17,708 nt of DNA from Kocuria sp. Its GTDB lineage: Bacteria; Actinomycetota; Actinomycetes; Actinomycetales; Micrococcaceae. The notes under the pieces are model-generated. The model worked only from the letters and a program-made list of their open reading frames with translations. It did no database searches and was not told the origin of the DNA. The stretch lies in NCBI GenBank assembly GCA_030453435.1, contig JAKDKI010000011.1:1-17708 (forward strand). Reading direction: 5' to 3'. Both the position numbers and the translations under genes were made by a program. Positions 1 to 5,851 of the stretch are shown piece after piece (position 1 is the first letter of the stretch; each line of letters begins with the position of its first letter).

Positions 1-104
1 CCGTTGGAGTCCTTGAAGGAGCGCGGATACACCTGGTAGATCACGGCGTCCCGCCACCACTCGGTACCGGACTGTTGACGTGGGGTCACTGTTTCTTCAG
101 ACAC
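1..104 (-). CDS. GH13 alpha-glucosidase, N-terminal fragment
   Basis: Partial gene running off the left edge; only the first ~34 codons are present. Read on the minus strand it gives residues including [21 protein letters not shown]-like text. The [15 protein letters not shown] signature is the first beta strand of GH13 alpha-glucosidases and oligo-1,6-glucosidases, which hydrolyse alpha-glucosidic bonds of maltose, isomaltose or trehalose-like sugars, usually in the cytoplasm. The start is taken as GTG at 104. A GGAGG abuts it too closely to act as a ribosome site, but a TAGCGT hexamer lies at -12 to -7, which fits a leaderless mRNA. An in-frame GTG at 89 is the alternative. The exact substrate cannot be given from this fragment. 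Confidence 0.85.
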   Translation of the reverse strand, partial: [34 protein letters not shown]

Positions 105-110
105 CCTCCA

Positions 111-116
111 ACGCTA
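111..116 (-). promoter_or_regulatory. Candidate -10 box, leaderless promoter of GH13 gene
   Basis: TAGCGT on the minus strand, followed by exactly six bases and then the GTG at 104. A weak -35-like TTCCCC lies 18 bp upstream (135-140). If transcription starts at the G of GTG, the mRNA is leaderless. This is inferred from spacing only. Confidence 0.4.
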
Positions 117-238
117 GTCAGCCTGCGGGGTGGAGGGGAAATCGTGAGTGCAGGAATGACATGGCTGCGATGGAGCTCGGCTGAGGGGACTGTGTAGTGG
201 GATGGGCCTGCCACTGCCGGTGCCGGGGAAGCGGCAAG

Positions 239-362
239 CTCAAGTGTGAGGTGAGGAAAATGCAGTCAAGAAGCCTTAGGGGAGGAAGATGCAGAAAACT
301 TGCCTGATCTGAGCATTTCCCTCACACGAGACTGGAGGCCTGCACTTTCCTCACCTGGGACT
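239..362. repeat. Palindromic interspersed repeat, copy A
   Basis: About 120 bp with nested inverted motifs. GTGAGGAAAATGCAG (251-265) faces CTGCACTTTCCTCAC (340-354), and GAGGAAGATGCAG (282-294) faces CTGAGCATTTCCCTCAC (309-325). The whole could fold as one long imperfect hairpin. A second copy in the same orientation lies at 1684-1800 on the other side of the nuclease-like gene; positions 307-333 match 1745-1771 at 25 of 27 bases. No transposase is present. It may be a MITE-like or REP-like intergenic element, or a pair of sites that bound an insertion. Confidence 0.75.
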
Positions 363-428
363 CGCCTCCATCCCCCCTGTCTGATTCACCAGCAGCCACT
401 TTTCGAGAGCCATGCAGCCAGCTGACTC

Positions 429-464
429 GAGTTCTCCAGCTGACATGAGTCCTGTGGAGAACTC
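429..464. promoter_or_regulatory. 10-bp inverted repeat upstream of AbiEi-like gene, possible operator
   Basis: GAGTTCTCCA (429-438) and TGGAGAACTC (455-464) are perfect reverse complements separated by 16 bases. The site ends 61 bp before the ATG at 526 and 49 bp before its possible -10 box. AbiEi-type antitoxins are known to bind inverted repeats at their own promoters, so an autoregulatory operator is plausible. It could also be only an RNA hairpin. Confidence 0.5.
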
Positions 465-513
465 TTGGCCGCGGGATTGTGGATAACTTCCGGCTTGTCC
501 GGGTCGTGTTCTC

Positions 514-519
514 TAGAGT
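514..519 (+). promoter_or_regulatory. Candidate -10 box, leaderless promoter of AbiEi-like gene
   Basis: TAGAGT followed by six bases (CCGAGC) and the ATG at 526. No Shine-Dalgarno precedes this ATG. No good -35 is seen at 16-18 bp; TTGTCC (495-500) is only 13 bp upstream. Confidence 0.45.
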
Positions 520-525
520 CCGAGC

Positions 526-1527
526 ATGCTGTATCAACAGAAGCCGCTGAAGTTCGGGGAGCGCCCGGTGGTGCTCCGCACGGGCCAAACTGGCAAGCGC
601 GCCTCGCAGCTGATGACCAAGCCCGGAGTTCAAAGAGTGACCAAAGGTGTCTGGGCAATGCATCCTGAGCCGCTCACCGCGGTGGAGCGATCACTGTTGT
701 TACAACAGCATCTGGGTGCGCCGGGATCAACACTTGCCGTGACCGGTTTCAATGCCTTGGACCTCTTGAAGATACCCGTGGGCTATACCGACCATTGGGT
801 GCATCAATCGCTGAAGATGCCACTTCCACGGATCATGCAAAACTTCTCGGTGGAACGACAAATGGTCCATTTGCGGTGGTCAGGTGCGCGCACTCAGACG
901 GTTGCTGAGGGGATCAAGTTCTCAAAGTCGATGGGACTAAGCAGCTTTGAAGGCCCCTGGGGTAGCCGAGTTACACACCCCGTGGAAGCGCTGGTGGTCG
1001 TTGCCCCAAGGTTGTCGCACTGGCGCATCATCGCCTGTTTGGACGCGATGATGTCCTGGCAATTCATGATTCCAGGTACCGGTGTCACGGCTGAACTTCC
1101 GAGAACTGTGATCGAAGAGTGCCTGAGCCATCTGCCTCCGCATGCGTTGGCCGTCAATGCCGTGCGTAGAGGATTGCGAGAGGCCCAGGAGTCCTGCTTC
1201 TCGGCCATGGAAACTCTGACTCGCATGATCGCGCTCCACGAAGGCCTGCCCCCGCCTCAGCTCAACTATCCGGTAGAAGTCAACGGGCGAACGTTTTACC
1301 TGGATCTGGCGTGGCCGGAGTTCAAGATCGCAGTTGAATACAACGGCCGTGTCCACGCAGAAGAAGTGGATGATTACCGGGACGAGATGTATCGATTCGC
1401 GCTCATTAGGGATAGCGGATGGGATCTCACGCTGTTGGTCAAAGGGGATCTCAAGGAGCCCGACCGGAGACGAAAGTGGGTCGAGCGGGTGCGTCGGGCG
1501 ACGTCGTCGGGGACCATCAGCCTCTGA
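526..1527 (+). CDS. AbiEi-like / DUF559 PD-(D/E)xK nuclease-fold protein
   Basis: 333 aa. The N-terminus has the G-V-x-R-V-x-x-G-V-W-A text (34-44) seen at the end of the winged helix in actinobacterial AbiEi-like antitoxin-domain proteins. The C-terminus (about 225-322) matches the DUF559/Vsr-like endonuclease fold: E229 in the first helix, D260 (YLDLAWPEF), E271 in VEYNG, H277, then R-D-E-M-Y-R-F and S-G-W-D. The usual acidic nuclease residues are therefore present. Such proteins are abundant in actinobacteria, vary between strains and have mostly unproven function; defence or nucleic-acid processing is inferred. It stands alone with no AbiEii toxin beside it. By eye its codon use is less GC-biased than its neighbours, and it lies between two copies of a palindromic repeat, so recent acquisition is plausible. 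The ATG at 526 is supported by a leaderless -10 spacing; the stop falls in a tandem array. Confidence 0.8.
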   Translation: MLYQQKPLKFGERPVVLRTGQTGKRASQLMTKPGVQRVTKGVWAMHPEPLTAVERSLLLQQHLGAPGSTLAVTGFNALDLLKIPVGYTDHWVHQSLKMPLPRIMQNFSVERQMVHLRWSGARTQTVAEGIKFSKSMGLSSFEGPWGSRVTHPVEALVVVAPRLSHWRIIACLDAMMSWQFMIPGTGVTAELPRTVIEECLSHLPPHALAVNAVRRGLREAQESCFSAMETLTRMIALHEGLPPPQLNYPVEVNGRTFYLDLAWPEFKIAVEYNGRVHAEEVDDYRDEMYRFALIRDSGWDLTLLVKGDLKEPDRRRKWVERVRRATSSGTISL

Positions 1528-1585
1528 CGGACTGACGGACTGACGGACTGACGGACTGACGGACTGACGGACTGACGGGCTGACG
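1524..1585. repeat. 8-bp tandem repeat (CTGACGGA), 7 units plus 6 bases
   Basis: Six perfect CTGACGGA units (1524-1571), one CTGACGGG (1572-1579) and CTGACG (1580-1585). The TGA stop of the upstream gene (1525-1527) is inside the first unit. Because the unit length is 8, TGA recurs in all three forward frames. Near-perfect identity suggests a young array, prone to slippage in copy number. Confidence 0.95.
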
Positions 1586-1630
1586 CCGAGGTCCACCGCC
1601 AGGATTGGTGTTCTGAGTCAGCGGCCAGCC

Positions 1631-1659
1631 TCGGGTGAGCACATGATCTGCTCACCCGA
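1631..1659. terminator. Strong hairpin, possible terminator
   Basis: TCGGGTGAGCA (1631-1641) and TGCTCACCCGA (1649-1659) form a perfect 11-bp stem with a 7-base loop, about 100 bp after the AbiEi-like stop. There is no T tract on either strand, so it is not a textbook intrinsic terminator. High-GC bacteria often use such I-shaped hairpins. It could serve both converging genes. Confidence 0.55.
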
Positions 1660-1683
1660 AAGCCAAACCTCTCCGGATACTGT

Positions 1684-1800
1684 CTCAAGTTAGGAAAATG
1701 CTCTAACGGGGGCCCAGGGGAGGGAACTGCAGAAAGTGGCTCACATCTGAGCACTTCCCTCACACCAGACTTGGCCGCTGCAGTTGCCTCACATGAGACC
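1684..1800. repeat. Palindromic interspersed repeat, copy B
   Basis: Second, diverged copy of the 239-362 element in the same orientation. Matching motifs are TAGGAAAATGC (1691-1701), GGAGGGAACTGCAG (1719-1732), CTGAGCACTTCCCTCAC (1747-1763) and CTGCAGTTGCCTCAC (1778-1792). The order and spacing of the inverted motifs agree with copy A; the left part lacks about 6 bases relative to it. Confidence 0.75.
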
Positions 1801-1840
1801 ACGTCGAACCCCACTGAAGCGCCCCGTGGCCCACCTGCCC

Positions 1841-2752
1841 CTAGTTCGCCGCCTGCAAGTGCGCCAGCGGCGACCACCGTTGGAAGATCCGGCGTAAGGC
1901 GGCCGTGGCGGCACCCTGATCGTTTGAGCGGAGGAGTTCCAGTGCGTCGGCCATGTCGCGGGGGCTCTCATCGGGCTGGATCCGGTCTGCCAGCGAGCCG
2001 TAGTCCAGGCTCACGAGTGAAGCGGGGCTGAACGTTCCGAGCCATCGACCCAAACGGGTCAGATCATCCGCGAACGCCTTGGCCTGCTGGGCTTCTTCGG
2101 ACAGCTCATCAGCGTTGGGACCGGCGGAAGCGAGTGCGGCGTCCTCCACGATCTGCGCCCCCTGGATGACTCTGCGAGCGGCGGTATCGGCCGGAGCGAC
2201 GAGCCGGTGCACTTCGTGGCCGGCGTGCACGGTGACCACCCGATCCTCCATGGTGAATCCCGCGAACCAGGCCAACGGAACAACGTACGCGGACTCCCGG
2301 GTATACAGCGGCTCGAACAGTTCCCCCGAAATCTCCCGAGCCGCGTCGCGCACCTGCTTCTCCGGGACCAGAAGCGGGAGGAGCTGAGCGCCGTCGTTGA
2401 GGGTGGCGTCAGAGAACAAACGAAGGGAACGGCGTAAGCGCTGCGGGGCGTGGAAGACGGGGAAGTCACCCACACCACCCACGAAACGGGATTCCGAACT
2501 GGGCGCCGTGGAGAAGGGGATGGTCCACAGGGGTTCGCGCGCCGGCGGCAGCGGGCTGTGGGACGTGTCCGCCAGGCGGGACAGCTGCTCGGTGAGCTCG
2601 TGGACCCCGCCCTCGAAAGGGTTGAGGGCGCGCGCGATGGCGGGGGCGTGCTCGGCGTCGAGCTCCTCCTGCGGCACATAAACGCGCAACGCAAACCGGA
2701 TGGGAGGACCGATGATCCCCCGGAATGCCGTGCCCACATTCACCAAGGCCAT
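1841..2752 (-). CDS. Conserved-type hypothetical protein coupled to xthA
   Basis: 303 aa, not recognised as a named family. No signal peptide, transmembrane segment or catalytic motif is evident; it looks like a soluble cytoplasmic protein with alternating strands and acidic helices (an acidic alanine-rich helical stretch at about 205-235). The ATG at 2752 lies three bases after the TGA of xthA, so translation is almost certainly coupled and the two share an mRNA. That could point to a partner in DNA repair, but gene order alone does not prove it. The overlapping minus-strand frame at 2059-2739 is a shadow. The stop is TAG at 1841. Confidence 0.8.
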   Translation of the reverse strand: MALVNVGTAFRGIIGPPIRFALRVYVPQEELDAEHAPAIARALNPFEGGVHELTEQLSRLADTSHSPLPPAREPLWTIPFSTAPSSESRFVGGVGDFPVFHAPQRLRRSLRLFSDATLNDGAQLLPLLVPEKQVRDAAREISGELFEPLYTRESAYVVPLAWFAGFTMEDRVVTVHAGHEVHRLVAPADTAARRVIQGAQIVEDAALASAGPNADELSEEAQQAKAFADDLTRLGRWLGTFSPASLVSLDYGSLADRIQPDESPRDMADALELLRSNDQGAATAALRRIFQRWSPLAHLQAAN

Positions 2753-2755
2753 GAG

Positions 2756-3562
2756 TCAGCCGATCTCGATAACCACGGGCGCATGGTCAGAGGCGCCCTT
2801 GCCCTTGCGCTCCTCGCGGTCGATCCACGCGTCCGTAACGCGATCGGCGAGGGCGGGGGAGCACAGCTGGAAGTCGATGCGCATGCCTTCCTTCTTGGGG
2901 AAGCGCAACTGCGTGTAATCCCAGTAGGTGTACACCCCGGGGCCCGGATGGCGGGGGCGGACCACGTCAACAAAACCGGCGTCGTCGATGAACGCATTGA
3001 ACGCCGCGCGCTCGCCCTCTGACACGTGGGTCATGTTGTTGTCCCGGAAGAACTGGATGTCCCACACGTCATCGTCCTGCGGGGCAACATTCCAGTCACC
3101 CACCAGAGCGATCTGCGCCTCGGGATCATCCTTGACCCATTGCTTGGCGTGGTCCTTGAGCACGCGCAGCCACTCGAGTTTGTAGGGCATGTGCGGATCG
3201 TCCAGGCCGCGGCCGTTGGGAACGTACAGGGACCACACGCGCACGCCGCCGCAGGTCGCAGCCATGGCGCGGGCTTCCTGAATCGGCTCCTGCTTCCCCT
3301 TGCCGAACACGGGCTGGTCGGGGAACGTGCGTTCCACATCCTTGAGCCCCACCCGCGAGGCAATGGCCACACCGTTCCACTGGTTCAGGCCGAAATGGGC
3401 CACCTCGTAGCCGGCGAATTCGAACAGTTCCCACGGGAAGTTCTCGTCCTTGGCCTTGGTCTCCTGGATGGCCAAGACATCCACGTCCGAACGGTCCAGC
3501 CACGCTTCAATGCGATCGGCGCGGGCTCGGATGGAGTTGACGTTCCACGTGGCGATTCTCAT
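2756..3562 (-). CDS. xthA: Exodeoxyribonuclease III / AP endonuclease
   Basis: 268 aa, the usual size for the family. It cleaves the backbone 5' of abasic sites and has 3'-5' exonuclease and 3'-phosphatase activity in base-excision repair. The EEP-fold motifs are all present: W-N-V-N-S-I-R (N7), Q-E-T-K (E34), W-S-L-Y-V-P-N-G-R (110-118), G-D-W-N-V-A-P (D156, N158), T-Y-W-D-Y (212-216), R-I-D-F (228-231) and S-D-H-A-P-V (D259, H260). These are the metal-binding and catalytic residues of the ExoIII family. The ATG at 3562 begins with the canonical MRIATWNVNS. There is no clear Shine-Dalgarno, but TACGGT sits at -12 to -7. It is followed by the coupled hypothetical gene ending at 1841. Confidence 0.96.
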   Translation of the reverse strand: MRIATWNVNSIRARADRIEAWLDRSDVDVLAIQETKAKDENFPWELFEFAGYEVAHFGLNQWNGVAIASRVGLKDVERTFPDQPVFGKGKQEPIQEARAMAATCGGVRVWSLYVPNGRGLDDPHMPYKLEWLRVLKDHAKQWVKDDPEAQIALVGDWNVAPQDDDVWDIQFFRDNNMTHVSEGERAAFNAFIDDAGFVDVVRPRHPGPGVYTYWDYTQLRFPKKEGMRIDFQLCSPALADRVTDAWIDREERKGKGASDHAPVVIEIG

Positions 3563-3568
3563 GACACC

Positions 3569-3574
3569 ACCGTA
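3569..3574 (-). promoter_or_regulatory. Candidate -10 box, leaderless promoter of xthA
   Basis: TACGGT on the minus strand, six bases before the ATG at 3562. A weak TTCCCG lies 18 bp further upstream. No ribosome site fits this ATG, so a leaderless transcript is likely. Confidence 0.45.
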
Positions 3575-3611
3575 GCGAGCCGCGGGCCGTCGCGGGAAAC
3601 CGGGGGCGCGA

Positions 3612-3962
3612 TTACTGCTCGCCCAGCGCAGCGAGCGTTTGTAGGTGCTCGGGTTTCACGGTGACGACGTCGCTCGCATAGTCATCGTGTTTACGCACCC
3701 ACAACTTCACGTACGGGCATACCGGCACGATGGCCAGCCCCTCGGCCACGGTTTCGCCCAGTGCCTGCTTGGTCAGCACAGCGGCAAGACCCTGTCCGCC
3801 GTACGTCTCATCCACCACGGTGTGGTAGAAAATCCGTTCCGCACAGTCGGCACCCTGATGAGTCGTGTAGTGGGATTCACCGATCACGGTGTCCCCGTCC
3901 AAGAGCTCGAAACGGCGGTGGTCCGGGTTGTCACGAACCGTGATGTTGTTCTGTTCCGTCAT
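3612..3962 (-). CDS. Small GNAT-like N-acetyltransferase (YidJ/Gtn10 type)
   Basis: 116 aa. It matches the small GNAT-like family (Acetyltransf_CG): strand text R-F-E-L-L-D-G-D-T-V-I-G (17-28), I-F-Y-H-T-V-V-D (44-51), then the acetyl-CoA-binding G-G-Q-G-L-A-A-V-L (55-63) and C-P-Y-V-K-L-W-V-R-K-H (82-92). Family members are about 90-110 aa; the acceptor is unknown. The start is ATG 3962 because GAGGAG lies about 6 bases upstream. A longer open frame continues to 4628 but only overlaps the next gene out of register. The preceding CMD-fold gene ends 29 bp upstream on the same strand, so the two probably form an operon. Confidence 0.88.
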   Translation of the reverse strand: MTEQNNITVRDNPDHRRFELLDGDTVIGESHYTTHQGADCAERIFYHTVVDETYGGQGLAAVLTKQALGETVAEGLAIVPVCPYVKLWVRKHDDYASDVVTVKPEHLQTLAALGEQ

Positions 3963-3991
3963 GGCTGGCTCCTCTATCCGTGGGCCGACTA

Positions 3992-4513
3992 CTACTCGCT
4001 GCGCGTGGCACGTACCGGGTGGCCGGACAGGATGGAAATCCGGTTGAAGGTGTTGATCGCAATGGCTGACCACTGCAACGCGGAGAACTGATTGTCCCTC
4101 AGGGTTTCCCGAGCCGACGACAGATCCCGGTGCAGCGTGGAGTGGTCCAGCTCGGTGGTTGTTTCCGCAATGGCCAGGGCGGAACGTTCCAGCGGGCTGA
4201 ACACCTGGGTCTCGCGCCACGCCGGCAACACTGCCAGCTGCTGATCGGTCACGCCGGCCTCGCGGGCCTGGCGCACGTGCATGTTCAAGCAGTACGCGCA
4301 GCCGTTGATCTGGGAGACCCTCACGTTGAGAAGCTCCGTGACTGAACGCGGGATCTCGGCATCCTCGTTGGCTGCGGCGACCTTGCGGGAGAACGCATTG
4401 ATGGCTCGCCAGCTGCCGGGATCGGACTTGTCCAAGAAGAAGTGCTCGTGTGTGCTCACACCTGTCCCAACGTGTTGGGCAGTCGCAAAATTTCGGGCTG
4501 GGAAGTGCCTCAC
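3992..4513 (-). CDS. Carboxymuconolactone decarboxylase / AhpD-fold protein
   Basis: 155 or 173 aa depending on start. Numbered from GTG 4459, the AhpD core is clear: E42, then I-N-G-C-A-Y-C-L-N-M-H with C54, C57 and H61. This is the redox-active C-x-x-C plus His of the alkylhydroperoxidase-like CMD family, so a thiol-dependent peroxidase or disulfide reductase role is likely. GTG 4459 gives MSTHEHFFLDKSDP, which resembles the usual N-terminus of relatives and has GGGA 5 bases upstream. GTG 4513 adds 18 atypical residues but has a GAGAGAG about 8 bases upstream. I list the longer form and regard 4459 as at least as likely. An inverted repeat at 4466-4479 lies beside the inner start. The GNAT-like gene follows. 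Substrate unknown. Confidence 0.85.
   Translation of the reverse strand: MRHFPARNFATAQHVGTGVSTHEHFFLDKSDPGSWRAINAFSRKVAAANEDAEIPRSVTELLNVRVSQINGCAYCLNMHVRQAREAGVTDQQLAVLPAWRETQVFSPLERSALAIAETTTELDHSTLHRDLSSARETLRDNQFSALQWSAIAINTFNRISILSGHPVRATRSE
4466..4479. promoter_or_regulatory. Inverted repeat at the inner start of the AhpD-like gene, possible operator
   Basis: CCCAAC-GT-GTTGGG, a perfect 6-2-6 palindrome 6 bp upstream of the GTG at 4459 (minus strand). It resembles a small dimeric repressor site and would control the AhpD/GNAT pair if transcription starts near 4459. If the true start is 4513, it lies inside the gene and is probably coincidental. Confidence 0.3.
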
Positions 4514-4563
4514 TTTTCGCGCTCTCTCCGCTTGTTCTCGGGCGCTCGCGCGTCTGGGCCAAG

Positions 4564-4569
4564 TAGGGT
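4564..4569 (+). promoter_or_regulatory. Candidate -10 box, leaderless promoter of cls
   Basis: TAGGGT followed by GATCGT and the ATG at 4576. No Shine-Dalgarno is present upstream of this ATG. No recognisable -35 at 16-19 bp. Confidence 0.45.
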
Positions 4570-4575
4570 GATCGT

Positions 4576-5835
4576 ATGAAGACCAGAGCTGCCGTAGCCC
4601 ACCGCAAGGGACGATCTCTCCTGTTCAAGACGGGGGTGGTTGCCGCTGGCTCGTTGGCCGCGGCTCAGGCCACGGTGATCGGCTCTCTGGCCGGTCTGGA
4701 CTGGTGGAAGCACCGCAACCGTAAGGTCCGCGATGCACCACGGCCGGGTACGTTCACGGCGCACGTCGAAGAGTCCGAGATCAATATCTACACCTCGGGC
4801 GACAGCGTTTACGACGACATGCTCGAAGCCATCAACGGAGCCCAAGAATCCATTCACATGGAGACGTTCATCTGGAAGAACGATGAAGTGGGTCAGCGGT
4901 TCCTGGACGCCCTCAACGCGGCAGCGGATCGTGGCGTGGATGTCTACGTAATTTATGACGGCTTCGCCAACCTGGTGATCCCCAACTCCTTCTATAAGTT
5001 CTCCGACAACGTCAACGTTTTCCGCATGCCCGTGGTGTGGCGTAAATGGTGGCGGGGGTTCTTGCGGTACAGCGGTTTCAACCACTCGAAGATTCTGGTG
5101 GTGGACGACCACATCGGCTTTGTCGGTGGTTACAACATTGGGTCCATGTATGCCAACCAGTGGCGTGACACCCACGTGCGTGAAATCGGTCCTGCCGTGT
5201 GGGGCCTGCGCAATTCCATCGCTCGAGTGTGGAACGAAGAGCGCGATCCGGATGACCAGATCGAGTGGATTCCCCCGCAGAACTGGGATCCGGAAGTGCG
5301 GGTGGCCGCGAACCTTCCGGTGCAACTCGTCTACCCGATCCGTCATCTGTATCTGAGCGCCATTGAGCGCGCCAAGGACCACATCTGGATCACCACGCCG
5401 TATTTCATCCCTGATCAGCAAATTTTGGAAGCGCTCACGGCTGCGTCCAAGCGGGGCGTGGACGTGAAGGTCATGGTTCCCAAGGATTCGAACCACATCC
5501 TGGCTGACTGGGTGTCCCGCGGTTTCTACGGCCAACTACTGGACGCGGGGGTGACCATCCTGTTGTATGCCGCGTCCATGATCCACGCCAAGACCGCAAC
5601 CATCGACGGTGAATGGTCCACCGTGGGCACCGCCAACATCGACCGGCTGTCGCTGACGTTCAACTACGAGACCAACGTGGAAATCATCGACCCGGATTTC
5701 GCGGCGGAAATGGAGAAGGTCTTTGAAGCTGACTCCGAGCACTGCGAGGTCCTCAGCTCACCGCGCTGGCGTGACCGTCACCCCATGGCGCGGTTCGCTG
5801 AGACCATACTGATTCCGCTGCGCCCGATCCTCTAA
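4576..5835 (+). CDS. cls: Cardiolipin synthase-like phospholipase D family protein
   Basis: 419 aa. Two HKD motifs are intact: F-N-H-S-K-I-L-V-V-D-D (H170, K172, D177) and M-I-H-A-K-T-A-T-I-D-G (H337, K339, D344), each followed by the G-T/S-x-N-I/D pattern (G-G-Y-N-I-G; G-T-A-N-I-D). Bacterial Cls enzymes of this type join two phosphatidylglycerols, or a related phospholipid donor, into cardiolipin at the membrane. A hydrophobic stretch at about 15-42 is a likely single membrane anchor, and a Trp/Arg-rich patch lies at 154-161. Typical Cls proteins have two N-terminal helices, so this is a short-N version; other phosphatidyl transfer is possible. The start ATG 4576 is leaderless by spacing. 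It is divergent from the AhpD-like gene and converges with the flavin monooxygenase 16 bp downstream. Confidence 0.88.
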   Translation: MKTRAAVAHRKGRSLLFKTGVVAAGSLAAAQATVIGSLAGLDWWKHRNRKVRDAPRPGTFTAHVEESEINIYTSGDSVYDDMLEAINGAQESIHMETFIWKNDEVGQRFLDALNAAADRGVDVYVIYDGFANLVIPNSFYKFSDNVNVFRMPVVWRKWWRGFLRYSGFNHSKILVVDDHIGFVGGYNIGSMYANQWRDTHVREIGPAVWGLRNSIARVWNEERDPDDQIEWIPPQNWDPEVRVAANLPVQLVYPIRHLYLSAIERAKDHIWITTPYFIPDQQILEALTAASKRGVDVKVMVPKDSNHILADWVSRGFYGQLLDAGVTILLYAASMIHAKTATIDGEWSTVGTANIDRLSLTFNYETNVEIIDPDFAAEMEKVFEADSEHCEVLSSPRWRDRHPMARFAETILIPLRPIL

Positions 5836-5851
5836 CCGGGATAGGAACGGG

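Larger units (their letters stand above)
105..525. other. Intergenic region between GH13 gene and AbiEi-like gene
   Basis: 421 bp with no convincing gene. Short open frames on both strands lack ribosome sites and family resemblance. From left to right it holds the GH13 promoter region, ~100 bp with nothing recognised, palindromic repeat copy A (239-362), a 10-bp inverted repeat (429-464) and a possible -10 box for the next gene (514-519). Confidence 0.7.
1528..1840. other. Intergenic region after AbiEi-like gene
   Basis: 313 bp without a credible gene. It contains the 8-bp tandem array, a perfect 11-bp hairpin (1631-1659) and palindromic repeat copy B (1684-1800). Minus-strand open frames that cross the array only translate the repeat into SVRQ/SVSP text and are not genes. 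Confidence 0.75.

Noticed and set aside
1524..1585. CRISPR array
   Set aside because: The units are 8 bp with no spacers and no cas genes, so it is a simple tandem repeat.
239..1800. Insertion sequence or transposon
   Set aside because: No transposase is encoded and the flanking repeats are direct, internally palindromic copies. No target-site duplication could be seen.
937..1877. Minus-strand open frames crossing the 8-bp array
   Set aside because: Their translation is mostly repeat text (SVRQ, SVSP) and antisense to the nuclease-like gene; no ribosome site.
3963..4628. Extension of the GNAT-like gene to 4628, implying a fusion
   Set aside because: That stretch overlaps the AhpD-like gene on the same strand in another frame; the Shine-Dalgarno supports ATG 3962.
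4510..5535. Minus-strand frame of 341 codons opposite cls
   Set aside because: It is antisense to the cls gene with intact HKD motifs and has no recognisable domains.
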